Assembly (NCBI RefSeq): GCF_000189635.1 | Contig: NW_002476418.1 | Coordinates: forward strand, 248,001 to 312,000 | From: Tetrahymena thermophila SB210 | Taxonomy: Eukaryota > Ciliophora > Oligohymenophorea > Hymenostomatida > Tetrahymenidae | Direction: 5' to 3' | DNA length: 64,000 bases | Notes under the pieces: model-generated | The model's input: only the letters and a program-made list of their open reading frames with translations | Database searches by the model: none | Told to the model about the DNA's origin: nothing | Part shown: piece by piece, positions 25,601 through 37,762 of the stretch | How positions within the stretch are numbered: position 1 is the first letter of the stretch | How the letters are laid out: each line of letters begins with the position of its first letter | Translations under genes and position numbers: made by a program

Positions 25601-28600
25601 TGAAGGGATGCCGTTTATGATTGAATGTATATTTTCTAAGAAAAACTAAACGAAGAAAGTAAGAGCACCGTGGACGTATTTGCTGTATCTAATTATTAAT
25701 TTAGCAGCTGTAGTTTTGTTTTTATCTTGATCTTTCATGTTTATGAAATCCTCGAGATATTATAGAAAAGAAGGACCAAACTTTTTAAAATCTTCATAAT
25801 CATTAGGCGTAACTTATAGCAAAGGAGCGATATAATCACAGATGAAGGAGACTTTAATATCAAAGAAATAATTTTGTAATTCAGAAATTTTTAGAGACTT
25901 TTTGACAATGTTCATAATTTGATTTTTAGTTTCTTCTACTTTGAATTCATTATAAAGTGAAGCGAAGTTAATTAAAAATGAATTCAAACCCTTAAGTGAG
26001 ACGACGGCCCTAGGAATTAAATCCCTTTAATTTTTAGTAAGGAAAATTATTAATATTATTTTTTTATTTATGAATGTATGAGGAATTTACTTTAACATCA
26101 AGCAAAAAGGAGTGTTTTTTATGTTTTCGGGGAGAGTGTAGTCGTTGTTTCTGTGCTTTAGCAAGACCTTAATGAAACGAGAGACAATTTTAAGATAATT
26201 AACTAAATTTGAATTCAACTATGAGTCTAAGCCATAGGATGTTGTGAATGAAATTAAACAGTCATTTATTTACTCCTCTACTTTAACTTACATATTAATT
26301 AATTTATACAAAACTTAGAAATAGAAAGCGTTGTTTAAAATTTGAAAAGAGTTTTCTTTAGTCAATATTTTTTTTTTAAATGTGATTAGCCCTACAATCT
26401 TATTCATTAACTGGCCCCAATTTTCTAAATATACTAAGTCATCCTCTAAATCTTGACTTTAAACTTTAAATTTATCAATAGTTTCATCTTCCCAATCTTG
26501 AGGTTGTCTTTTCCAGGTTAGCCTTGCTTGATTTATCTAAAAAAGAATTATTATTCACTGAAAGTTTTAATATTCATTTAAATTTTATAAAAGTTTTTGT
26601 TTAAGTTAAAGCTAATTTTTAGTATTGATTTATTTTAACTAACTTTTATAATTTTTTGTTAAAAATAAAGAAAATTTACCTAATTTTGATATATCATCAA
26701 ACCGTCATTGCACTTTTAGTAAAGCTAATCTGCTATTTAGTACAAGGGATTAAAGAAGTTATTTAAAATATATTAAGCTTATGAATCATTCAAAGGAACA
26801 CTAATAACAGATTCTATGCAAAGTAAAGATCCAATCTACTTATCAAACTATTAAGCTTATAAAATTTAAGAAACAAATTTCAAAACTTCATCTTTCGTTT
26901 CTTCTATTAAATATATAAAAAATATTAATATACTTTTACTAATTATCTTAAAAAATTTATTCTAGAATAAATTTATTTATTCAAATATAAATCTGGTTAA
27001 AGCAAAAAAAATTTGATTAAATTTAAAAATAGTAGCTAGCTTTATCAGTAAAAATCTAATTAATTTTAGATCAACAAACATTTTTAATTGTTTTTCAATA
27101 AAATAAACTTTACTTACTTTGCATAAATACAATTTTTCTATTTGTCATTATTGAATAATCTTATTATAAATGATATAAATTTGGGAATTCAAATTATTGC
27201 TGATAATTAATATTTGTTTTAAAACAAGTAATTCTATAATAATTTAATTTTATTTGCAACAAGCTATCAAATTTTAAATAAAATAATAAAATGAAAAATA
27301 AAAATAAAAAATTAAGCTTAAATTCATGTTTTGCTATCAATAAAATTTATTTTTTATTTTTTATTTTTGAAAAATGATAAAATGGATTATAAAATTGGTT
27401 AATAAAAATGATAATTAATAATTGATATTTTGCTGAAATTTTATTTTAACTATTTTTGCTAAATGCTATTATTAAATAAAGTAATTATTACAAATTTTTA
27501 TTGACATTAATTAATTGTATGTATCCTTTTATTTAAAAAGCTTTAATTGATGATAATAAATATCTGCTGATATTTTATTTTTAAAAAAACTTTTTTTATT
27601 ATTTTATTAAATAAAACAATTATTTCAAACTTTTTTAAAGTTACTTAGTCAATATCCTTTTAATTAAAAAAGTATCTAACATTTTCTAAGCACTTAATTT
27701 GAAGAAACTTGATACATTTTAATTCCAATAAATTTAAAGAATTATTTTTGGGAAAAGTGTTTTATTTTGAGATAAAAGTGTTTTTAAAAGAATATTTTGT
27801 AGAACAAATATTCTAAGATTAAGCGTTTTGATTAATATTAAAAATTGTAAATATAATATTGCAGCTAGCTGTATTTTGAATGAAGATTTACAAAGAAAAT
27901 AATTTGCTTTTGTGAAGATTATTTTTTATTTTATTTGAAGTCATAAATTTTGCAAATTATTTAAATGAAATTTGAAAAAATATGATTTATTTACATTTTT
28001 CTTTTTCTAAGATAGAAATGAGGGCTTTGCTCATATGCCTTTTAACTTGTGTGCTATTAGATGACTGGCAAAGGATTACCATAATACTCTTAATCAATAT
28101 TAATTTATTTTCATCACTAATTCTTATGGCTTAATATGAAGACTTGTTAATTAAACCAAGTTGTACAGCAGCTGCAGTTTTCACTAAATCAGTAGTTCCT
28201 AATTTATTTATTTATTTTATTTAGAAATATAATTAATACTGCTATATCGAAGCTAAAGTTTTACCCATTTTAGACTTTTTTGGTTTTAATTTTCCATCAT
28301 TGATAGTATTTTCATTCATAACTTAAGTGTCATCTTAAGTATCGCTTACAATTTCGATAAGCATTCCTATTGCTCTCATACAATCGTTTTTAATTTCTCT
28401 GAAAATACGATCCTCAGCATACTTTTATATCTAATCTTGATGATGACTTGATTCAAATGTGAATCTCAGCAAGTAAACCAATAATCTTTTTGTGAGAGGT
28501 AACTACTCTAATTTTTTCAATTTATTACTTTTTTTTTTTTGGTTTGATCTATCTGACTATTCTCTTAATCCAGTTTATCCAATACGTTCTTTTTTAAGTC

Positions 28601-28883
28601 CCTGGCCCTTGAAACTAACTTCATTACTTTGCATACTTTCCTCTAATAATTCAAAAAAAATAAATTAAGTTGTAATTGAAATTAGATAATTTTGGATCAA
28701 TAATCATAAAATGATCAATTAATAAATGAGTGAATTAATTAATTAATTACATTCAAGCAAATTGAAAAAATCATCTTCGTTAATGTTTTCATATTCATCT
28801 TCTCCATTCTGCTCAATGTTAATTCTATTAGCTTACTCACACTGCATAATATTCAATGTATTCTTTCCTTCTCCTATGTCCAT
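22696..28883 (-). CDS. Importin-beta/karyopherin family nuclear transport receptor
   Basis: Ten exons (28751-28883, 28265-28642, 27995-28198, 26680-26903, 26091-26536, 25583-26024, 24357-25310, 24108-24307, 23044-23695, 22696-22986) join in phase to 1307 residues. After a ~90-residue polar extension comes an importin-beta N-terminal-like region (QIQKYAEDRIF..., AAAVQLGLINK, ENKLILIKSIMVIL, VKRHMSKALISIL), then helical repeats throughout. Two features resemble importin-7/8 (Nmd5/Sxm1) and relatives: a segment TPNDYEDFKKFGPSFLQYLED followed by KTTAAKLI, and a late acidic block (about residues 1075-1125, with seven consecutive Asp) before the C-terminal helices. Karyopherins carry cargo through nuclear pores with Ran. 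The family call is fairly safe, the subfamily only suggestive. The intron at 26904-27994 is unusually long (1.1 kb) but its flanks match in phase, and the continuation (SILEKEKQETKDEVLKF) reads as one helical repeat. Confidence 0.7.
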
Positions 28884-29164
28884 TTTTTAAATGCTAATTA
28901 CCCCTTTTTAAAGCTAATATTTTACTAAAACTTGTTTTAAAGAGTTTGAAATCCAATCAAAATAATACAAATTGTTTATAGAATAAATTCATATAAAAAC
29001 TTAAATAATCAATCTATTTGTCTGTCTCATATAAAGTTCTCAAAAAGATATTAATTCATTATTTTTCTCATCTAAAGTCTTTATGTCTGATGAAGTACAA
29101 TAAAAATTTGATCATTCTATCATATAAAAAGAATTTTAAAATAAATTAAAAATTGTGCTAATAT

Positions 29165-29492
29165 TCATTTGTAGTTTACAATTGCCATTTTTTCTTTAAC
29201 TTTTCTATTTAATTCATATAGAATGTGCTTAATTTCTATGATGTGCTTCACAGTTATCTTAATAGTGTTATATGTTTTCCTTAAAATAATAAAATTCTTT
29301 GAGATCTAATTAATTTTAACTAAAAATTTTATTTAACCAAAAATATTTTTGCTATTAATTATTTTAATAAAAATTGAAAATAAAATTGTTATTTTGCTTT
29401 TAATTTTTGATATTATTTATTTTGTTTTAAATATTTTTGTTTCTTTATTTTAAAAAATAATCAATTTACTTTTATATAAATGAGCTAATCAT
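29165..29492 (-). CDS. Candidate two-exon micro-gene, 45 residues
   Basis: Exon 1 29470-29492 (ATG, MISSFIQ) and exon 2 29165-29279 join through a GTAAAT...TTTAAG intron with matching phase (AA|G) and end at TGA. The product is strongly basic with a helical pattern (KHIIEIKHILYELNRKVKEKM). Exon 2 is clearly less AT-rich and more protein-like than its surroundings. Exon 1 is so short that its match could be chance, so exon 2 may belong to a different or longer gene. It lies about 280 bp upstream of the karyopherin start on the same strand. Function unknown. Confidence 0.3.
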
Positions 29493-30104
29493 AGCAAAAA
29501 TAATTTTATTTTTTAAAATAAAGCAACCTAGTTTATGTTTTAAAGAATAATTATTTTTTTAGATATCAAAGAAAATTTGTAAATTATACACAGAAATTTT
29601 GATAGTTTATCAAAATCATCATTTGATTATGAATATTAGAATTTATTATTTTATTTTTTAACACTTTAATGATAGAAAATTGTAAAAAAATAACTTTCTC
29701 TAAACATTTTTAGACTTTGATGAACGTCTATCACCCACCAATTTTAAAAATTCAATAATAATCCCTGAATATCTAAGAAAACTTTTGATTATCAAAGAAA
29801 TTTTTTTTTAATATATGTTTTAGTAAAGGTAAAATGAATGAGGATTTTGATTTGATATTTAAATGGGTTAATGAAGGAAAACAATAACTTAGAATTAAAA
29901 TTTTATTTGAGAATTATGAAAAAAATTTTTAAAAAAAGTAAATTTAAAAAATTGTTTATAAGCAAGCTATATATAAATTCTTTAGAATGAATTAGACATA
30001 CAACAACGGTATGAATATAAAATTGTCATATTTTATAATCAGGAAGATCTTTATAAATTTATAAATTTATTTTAAGCTATTATTTTTTAAATAACATAAA
30101 TAAA
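29493..30104. other. AT-rich intergenic region, divergent promoters
   Basis: It separates a minus-strand candidate from a plus-strand gene. Around 29580-29830 a minus-strand frame lacks TGA and contains a short coding-like patch, but it has no start codon and no defensible splice sites. Nothing else recognised. Confidence 0.4.
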
Positions 30105-31160
30105 ATGATTACTCATGATTAAAATGATAATGAATTGGAAGTAGACGACAGAAGAGAAATTGAGAGGCTTAAATTGATTGAATAATCTATCAGGACAAAA
30201 GTGTAAATGCTATGTGAATACCACTCAGAGGTTAACAGGCAGATAATGTATTTAGAGAAAAATTATGAAAATTTACAGGGTGGCAGCTTGCTTGGAGATA
30301 TTTAAAGTTAGATTTAGTTATAAAATACGAATAAACTTACTAAAAATGGTTCAAACGTATATAATGATAATATAACAAATAACTATAATTATTACTAAGA
30401 CAAAAATGATGGTGGCAATATTTTTTAGGAAGATGAAGAAGAGTACTTTGAAGAAGAATAAGACGAAGAAGATTAAAATGAGTTGAATTTATCTAAATAA
30501 AATGATAGAAGCTTATTTCAAAATGAGATAATAGATAAAAATCATTTGTTAGTTGATATGAGTTAGATGTTTCCAAAACTAATGAAACCAAGACAACAGA
30601 ATATCCAAAAAGATGAACCAAAAAAGAAAAGAATATCGACATTATTATAAACTAAGAAAATGTATCCTTTTAAAAAGATGAAACCACTTCCTAACGATGA
30701 GCCTGGGATTGTTTGCCAAAAGTTGGCCATGAAAGATAAATATGAGAAATTTTTGAAGAAATTGAAACAAGAAATGCCTTATTATATAAGTGATTATGGA
30801 TAAATTAGGTATCCGATTTATGTAAAAAAGAAAGTGGCATTTTTTTGCAGATATATAAGCAGAACTAAACTTGTAGAAGACACAAGAATAGGTGCTGAGG
30901 CAGTAGCCAAATGGGTAAAAGTATACTGTGATTACATGGACGACAAACTTGAGAACGGAGAACCTAACGAAACTTTTGAAGAATACGTCAAATAAAAACA
31001 AACAAAAAGCGCATATATAATAAAAAAAAAGCAGCTTAATTGCTAACCAAACTTAAATCAGGCCATTTTAAAGCAAGTCCAACCAGCTAGTTGGTAAAAT
31101 CAGGAAAATCATAAAAAAGTAGACAATTAGAAAAACAAATATAATTTCAAAATGTCTTGA
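30105..31160 (+). CDS. Hypothetical protein, 351 residues, acidic centre and basic C-terminal half
   Basis: A single exon from ATG 30105 (MITHDQNDNELEVDD) to TGA 31158-31160. Residues ~15-60 are charged and heptad-like (REIERLKLIEQSIRT), suggesting a short coiled coil. A strongly acidic patch, EDEEEYFEEEQDEED, lies in the middle. The C-terminal ~190 residues are rich in Lys and aromatic residues (KKMYPFKKMKPLP, PYYISDYGQIRYP, KKKVAFFCRYISRTK, WVKVYCDYMDD) and look folded. No known family was recognised, and no signal peptide or membrane segment is present. The lack of introns and the consistent frame make it a convincing gene, but the function is unknown. Confidence 0.7.
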
Positions 31161-32781
31161 TTGATAAAGGAGTTTGCTTCAAAATAAAATTTTGAATTCA
31201 ATGAAAAAACTAAAATGCAAAATAACTAACTAACAAACAAAATTGATAAATAAGGTTTATAACCTACTCATAATAATTGTATATTTAATTAATAATATAT
31301 AATTGCTTACTACAAGTTAATCACGTATTAGGCTATTATTACATAATTAATTTCTATTGAGATAATATATTACTATTGGTTTTTATTGATTTGACCTTTA
31401 TATTTATACAAACGTAATTATTAAATGGAGATTTTGCAAATTATAGAAAATACTTGCTAACACTATTCACTGAAACTCAAATTATCTCTTCATTTTTTTA
31501 AAACATGTTTCATAGTTAGAAATTATTGAATAGTTTTATTTTATCTCCCATAATAGTGATAGATCAAACAATGAAATTTGGCAATCTACCATAAATTTAT
31601 ATTTTTTAAATTACTTTAATAATAGAAGCAATTATTCTAAAAGAATATATATTTAAATGTGTATAGATATAAATTAATATTACTTTTTTATTGAAACAAA
31701 TAACATTTGTAAATGAACTTGCTTAAACATTTCTTTGAAGGATAAAACAATCAAAAATTAAAACATTTTAAATTTATGCATTTTATTTCTAAATTATTTT
31801 TGAATAAAAATATTCTTTTCATTTAAAATATAATGTTTATAAAAATTAAGAAGACAATTTATTTATTAAACGTTGATTTATTTAATTTACAGTTGATAAT
31901 TATATTACATAAGAATTCGTTGGTGTTTTACTAATTATAGATTATGTAATTAAGGTAAAATAGTAAATGAGCTCTTTTTAGGTTTTATTCTTGTTATTCA
32001 ATTCATATTTTGTTTGATATCTTTAAGAGAAATGGTAGATAGGTTATTAATTAATTAATTAATGTTTGTTTTTAGATTGAAATTAATATTTTTCTATTTA
32101 TAATAAAAATCATATTTAATAAATTACATTGATTCAATGAAATAGATAGATAATTTGAATGATTGATAGTTTTGTTTGATTATTAAATCAAATGGTTTCA
32201 AATTTAATCAAAAGGAAACTTGAGAGAAAAAAGAGACCTTGAGAGAGAAAAATGTGTTTTAATTGGTTAAAAATATTTTTAAACAATTATGCTTACTTTA
32301 AATAAAACCAATAATTAAATAAAGTCTAATGAGTGACCATGATTAAGTTAAATGTGAATTAAATATGTTCGATGTGAATTTTATATATGTAAAGTTTATA
32401 CTTTTAGTTCAAAAATGTTATGTTTGTGTAAAATCTGAATAATAATTAATTTGTATCTTGAGAGCCCTTTTATAATTGCTTGTTTAAGTCATCAATCCAC
32501 AGATTGAAATATAAAAATTATTTAAAAAAAAGAAATTATAAATAAGCAATAATTAAGGGATTTTATAAAGTATTCTTATTCAATTAAATAACAGTAAGAA
32601 ATATAAAAAAGAGATTGATTGATTTTTGATAATTAATTAAATCAATAAATCAGATTTGCATTATTTTAATATACTGTAAAAAACTCATTTAGCAGCAGCA
32701 AATATTTGCATCTATTACTAGCATTTCAATTACTCCTCGATAGATTAAAGCATTGTTATAAGATATTTAATTAGTTATAAA
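31161..32781. other. AT-rich intergenic region
   Basis: About 1.6 kb of spacer upstream of the kinase gene. A purine-rich patch with GAGAGAAAAAAGAGACCTTGAGAGAGAAA lies near 32220-32250. No frame with coding character and no tRNA-like fold was seen. Confidence 0.5.
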
Positions 32782-35700
32782 ATGGGTTGCTGCCAATCAG
32801 ATGAAAGAGATTTCAACATAATAACTGGTAATCAATAACTTCAATCATCCTTTTATATTTCAGATTTAATTTAATCATCTGCTTACATTGGCATGAATAT
32901 ATTTTAAGAGCGTTTTTTCACAAATGATTGAAAAATACTTAGACTATTAAATGAATGGAACAAATAGGAATTCATAAATCTGAATGATTTGACTCATTCC
33001 TTCTAAAAACTATGACTTTTTGATTGATTCATTTAATTTTTTTACAAAATAATAAATAGACTATTAATAAAATTACAGCATGAGAAGCATAGCAAGTAGT
33101 AGCGATATGGCTAGCGAGAAAATAAGTGAATTTAATAAAGGATCAACATGGAGTTCATTAAGATATGACCAAATAATAGAAGTACAAAACAATATTTTTT
33201 TGCTTTTTTAAACAACAATAAATGAAATTCTCATATAAAACGATTATTTTTAATTGAACTCTCATTCATTTATTAACAGAGAAGATAGAAACAAGGGACA
33301 AGTCATATGAAATATAATCTTGGATATATAAATGTAAATGTTTGTAACACTCCCAAAGCAGACTTTTTTAGCCAATATACTATGGGGAAATTTCTTGGTC
33401 AAGGTATTTACTTACTTGCTTAATTCAACGGTTCTAATTACATACTGACTTAGTTATAAATTAAAATAGAATTTATTTATTTACGTGCAATTTTAAAAAA
33501 ATCTATAATTAAATTTATCTAAAAATAATCTAGATACATAAGCATTTTTAATTAATACAGTAAAAGTTTAATTCATGTTTACAACAAGAAATTCAGTACT
33601 CAGATTTATTTTATTTATTTATTGTTTTTTTGTTTTAAATAATATTAGGAGGGTTTGGAACTGTTTGTGTAGGAATTTAAAAGGTAACTAATGTTAAAAG
33701 AGCCATTAAGATGGTCAGCAAAGTTACACTTAGCGAAAAAGATAAACAAATACTTTTGTAGGAACTCGCTCTACTAAAGTCAATAGACCACCCTAACATT
33801 CTAAAAATTCTTGAACACTACGAAGATGATCAACACCACTTCTTTGTTACAGAGTAAAATTCCAATTCTTTATCCTTGGCAATCTAACTAAACTTAAATA
33901 AGTGGAATTGAAAAAAAAGAAATAAAATTCAACATAATCTATAAATTATTACCATTTAATTCCATACTATAAAAGCTCATAAAAAGCACTTATTTTGAAA
34001 TTATCAATTAAATTTATATAAAAGAAAACTTAATAAAGTAGCCACTACCACTACTCAAAATTTTTGAAAAACAGAGATAATTAATTTCTTTGGATTTTGA
34101 TTGATTTATTAATTTATTTACTTATTTTATATTATTGCTTGGTAAATCTCGCATTAAAATAAATAAATATCAATTCTATTTATAGATTAACTGGTAAACA
34201 AATTAATTAATAAATAAATATTTTTTTTTTACTTTTTAGACTTCTGTCAGGTGGTGAGCTGTTCACTAAAATTATGGAGTTAAATGGCTTCAATGAAGCT
34301 CAAGCATCAGGTTATATGCGCCAAATACTTTCAGCTGTTTCTTATTGTCACCAACAAAATATTGTGCACAGAGACTTAAAGCCTGAAAACATTCTGTTTA
34401 CGAGTAAAAAGTCTGATTAAATCAAAGTAATATTTTCAGATATTTTGTTTATTCTTATTATTTAATTTACTCTATTATTCTCATTTTCTTTCAATTTCAA
34501 TTAATTTTTTTGAATATTATCGCATGAATTTCTCTAACTTTTATTTATTGATGTATTTACTCTAACATAACAAACAAACTTTTATATCAAAACAAATAAT
34601 CAAATCTATTAATTAAATCAACCATCCGTTCAATTGAATTTTTGAAGTTACCTATGTAACTTTTTAAATAAAAGTTTACTTGAATGATAGTAACTTAGTT
34701 AGTACTATTATTGCTTCTAGTTATTTTATACATGAATTAAAATAAAAAAAATAAATAAATAATAAAGGTTATCGATTTTGGATGCTCGACAAAGTTTGAT
34801 AAAGCTAAAAAAATAAAAGACATTGCTGGAACAGTTTTATATCTTGCTCCAGAAGTAATCAAAAAAAATTTATATGATGAAAAGTGCGATATTTGGAGTT
34901 TAGGGGTTGTACTTTACATTATGCTTTGTGGCTATCCACCTTTCGATGGCAAAAACGATGAAGAAGTTTTTAATTCAATTTAAAATAAATAAGTATAATT
35001 CGAAGGTATATCAAATTATTTTATCATCAATCAATCGTTTTCTTACTAACTTATTTTAATAAAGGTAAAGAATGGGAAAAAATTAGTGTTTAAGCTAAGG
35101 ATCTAATAGAAAAAATGCTCTAAAAGGATCCAAATCTTCGTATTAGTGCATAATAGGCCTACTAACATCCTTGGATATAAAAGAGTATTAAAAGCTCTAA
35201 CATTTAAGATGCGGTAATGAAAAATCTAGCATAATTTTCAGCTAGGAATAAAGTGAAAACTGCACTTTTAAATATGATCTCTTTGCATATACTGAAAAAT
35301 AAAGAGAAAGAGTAAATTTTTTAAAATTTTATCGAACTTGATAAAGATGGCGATGGCTAACTTTCAAAAGAAGAGCTAATTGAAGGTAAATAATTTTTAA
35401 ATTAATATAAATATTCTTCAGTTATTATATTGTATTTCAAATTAGGTTACGAAAGATTAATAGGAGACAAACAACAAGCATAGAAAATCGTTGAATATGT
35501 ATTCAAAGAGATTGATTATGATGGATCTGGGAAAGTTAGTTTCTAGGAATTCTTAGTTGCCACTGCTAGCAAAGAACAGATTATTACCAAAGAAAACCTC
35601 TACAAAGCATTTGATTTGATTGATGAAGTAAAATTTTATTATTTTAATTTTAAAAATGAAGAGTGGAAATAAATTTAATTATTAACAAATTAGGATAGAA

Positions 35701-36571
35701 ATGGATAAATTACAAAGGATGAGCTGCAAAGAGTGATAGGAGGAACCTCTTTAAATGACCAGGTTTGGGAACAAATGATGAAAGAATGCGATGTGAATGG
35801 TGATGGATAAGTAAAAATAATGATTTTTTGTATCAATTTAAAAATTTATTAAAAATAAACTCTTATTAAATTAATTAGATTAATAAACAAGAATTTGTTG
35901 ATTTAATGCTAAAATGGGTAGATTATGATTTATTTAAAGCCAAAGACGAAGTTATATAAGCTGAAGATAGGAGGGGATAAAGAAAAGCCTCTTTAACAGA
36001 TGATACTGCTCCAGTTAAAAGCTTATAGAATAAGTCATCCACACCAAAAAATAATCTATAGCTAAAAGATTAAAGATATAACTATAAAAATCCTCCTTAG
36101 AGTAGCTCTTTGAAATAAAATTATGTGCAGTACTCACCTAGCAAATCAAGCTCCTAAAGAGGACCAAACTATTCTTTATACAATAATTACTACAGCAGTA
36201 GCCAAGGAAACTTCTATTCAAGTCATAAATCGATGGTAAAAAATCAAATTGAGTAGAGCAGCCCATTGAAAAATTATAATTAAAGATCCATCCAAGAAAA
36301 TAAAACATCAAAAAATAGCATTTAAAAGAGTTTCAAAAATCTCAATGCTGAGACTGAAAGCTACTACAGCAACTTCTAAAACAATTTTGATTCAGCATCC
36401 TTAGAAGTACACTCATTGAAGAAAATACCAACAATCTCTGCTGCAATTCAAGAAAAATCTAATAATTCTATAAACAATTACAATAAAATAAATACATTTA
36501 GTAGTAATGTTAAGACATTTTAACCTTTAAATACGGTTACAAGTAGCATTTAAAATTCTAAAGTTAATTGA
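32782..36571 (+). CDS. Calcium-dependent protein kinase (CDPK)
   Basis: Eleven exons (32782-32827, 32864-32911, 33060-33181, 33280-33403, 33649-33853, 34240-34426, 34768-35005, 35065-35385, 35446-35627, 35694-35810, 35879-36571) give 760 residues. The N-terminus MGCCQSDE fits myristoylation at Gly2 with palmitoylation at the following Cys, so membrane attachment is likely. The kinase domain is complete: glycine loop GQGGFG (112-117), AIK Lys134, HRD 225-227 with Lys229, DFG 247-249 and APE 271-273. A junction region and four canonical EF-hand loops follow, starting near residues 416 (DKDGDG), 454 (DYDGSG), 490 (DEDRNG) and 524 (DVNGDG). Ca2+ binding should relieve autoinhibition. The tail of about 215 residues after EF4 is Ser/Asn/Gln-rich and has no counterpart in typical CDPKs of ~500 residues; it may be a regulatory phosphorylation region. 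All splice phases agree. The choice of acceptor for exon 3 (33058-33059, not the AG at 33087) rests on phase. Confidence 0.93.
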
Positions 36572-37762
36572 AAACAAATACCTAAATCAATAAATAAATA
36601 AAAATAAATACTAGATGAAACACTTTTATACTCATAATTCTTTTTTCCTTATTCTTCAAATAAATAAATAATAAACTAATTATATTGAATTAAATAAAAT
36701 AAATTTATATATTAAAGTTTCATATTATTTATAATAATATTATTAATTAATTAATGTTCTTATATTAAATATAAACTCTTTCAAATAAATACTAAAATCT
36801 ACTAAAAAAAACAAAATATTTTATTTATTATTTAATTGTAAAAATTATTTTTATTTTTTAATTATAAAATAAATTTGAATTAAATTTAATAAGCTATTTT
36901 ATTTTTTTGCCTATTTAAATAGCATAAACATTTTAGGTGAACAGTCATTATTTTTTGAGTAGTTAATTCAAAAATCTGTTTATTGGAAAATATTTATATG
37001 AGTGAGGTGAGAATCTACGAAGATCTACAGAAAATATTTTTTTAGAATTTATTTTTTAAGTTACCATGCTCAAATAAATTTGAATTAAATTAATTAAATA
37101 TATTATTTGTTGATTTTCTTTATTTAAAAATATTAAATACTAACTTAAATAACAAATATATTATAAGTTTTAATATATTTTCATTAATTCTAATTACATG
37201 CAAAAAAAATTTATTTTGACTAAAGTTTTTTTCTGTTTTTAATTTTTTTAATTTTTAAAAGAAAGATTCCTTTTGTAAATTTTTTTTCTTTCAATTCTGG
37301 AATTGTATTTATGATAATAAAACTATACTCACCTTCCTCTTCACTTTCATATGATATGTTTTTTAATATACAGGATCTACTTATTATAAGCTTGTTTCTT
37401 TTAAATACTAAAATATTCTAATTTTAAAAATCTGAAAAATTATAAAAATTTAAATTTAAATTATTCTATTGTCGTCAATAAATTTTAATTGATTTTCTAT
37501 TGTTCATTTTATTTAATTGACCAAAATTTTGACATTTGCTATGGGTTTATTAAGAATCTTAAAAATTCGATTTACAACACTCGGAAAAATATAACTTATT
37601 AAATATTAAGAAAAAAAAGATTTATTAATAAAATTCAAAAAAAAAATGGTTTTTTTTAATAATATTTTTATATTCCAGATTTATTAAGCTAAATGCACAA
37701 AGAAACATAGAAAATATATCAAATTTTAGAGATATTATACAATTTATGAGCATAATAAAGCT
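36572..37762. other. AT-rich intergenic region between convergent genes
   Basis: It contains the 3' ends of the kinase gene and of the minus-strand SPRY-like gene. A slightly less AT-rich patch at about 37310-37400 gives only very short frames. No repeat or RNA gene was recognised. Confidence 0.5.

Noticed and set aside
28530..28545. Apparent frameshift at an A12 run in the karyopherin exon
   Set aside because: Recounting the run (12 bases) shows the frame continues normally (NQKKKSNK).
29530..29830. Minus-strand stretch without TGA
   Set aside because: No start codon or splice support, and mostly AT-rich; probably chance.
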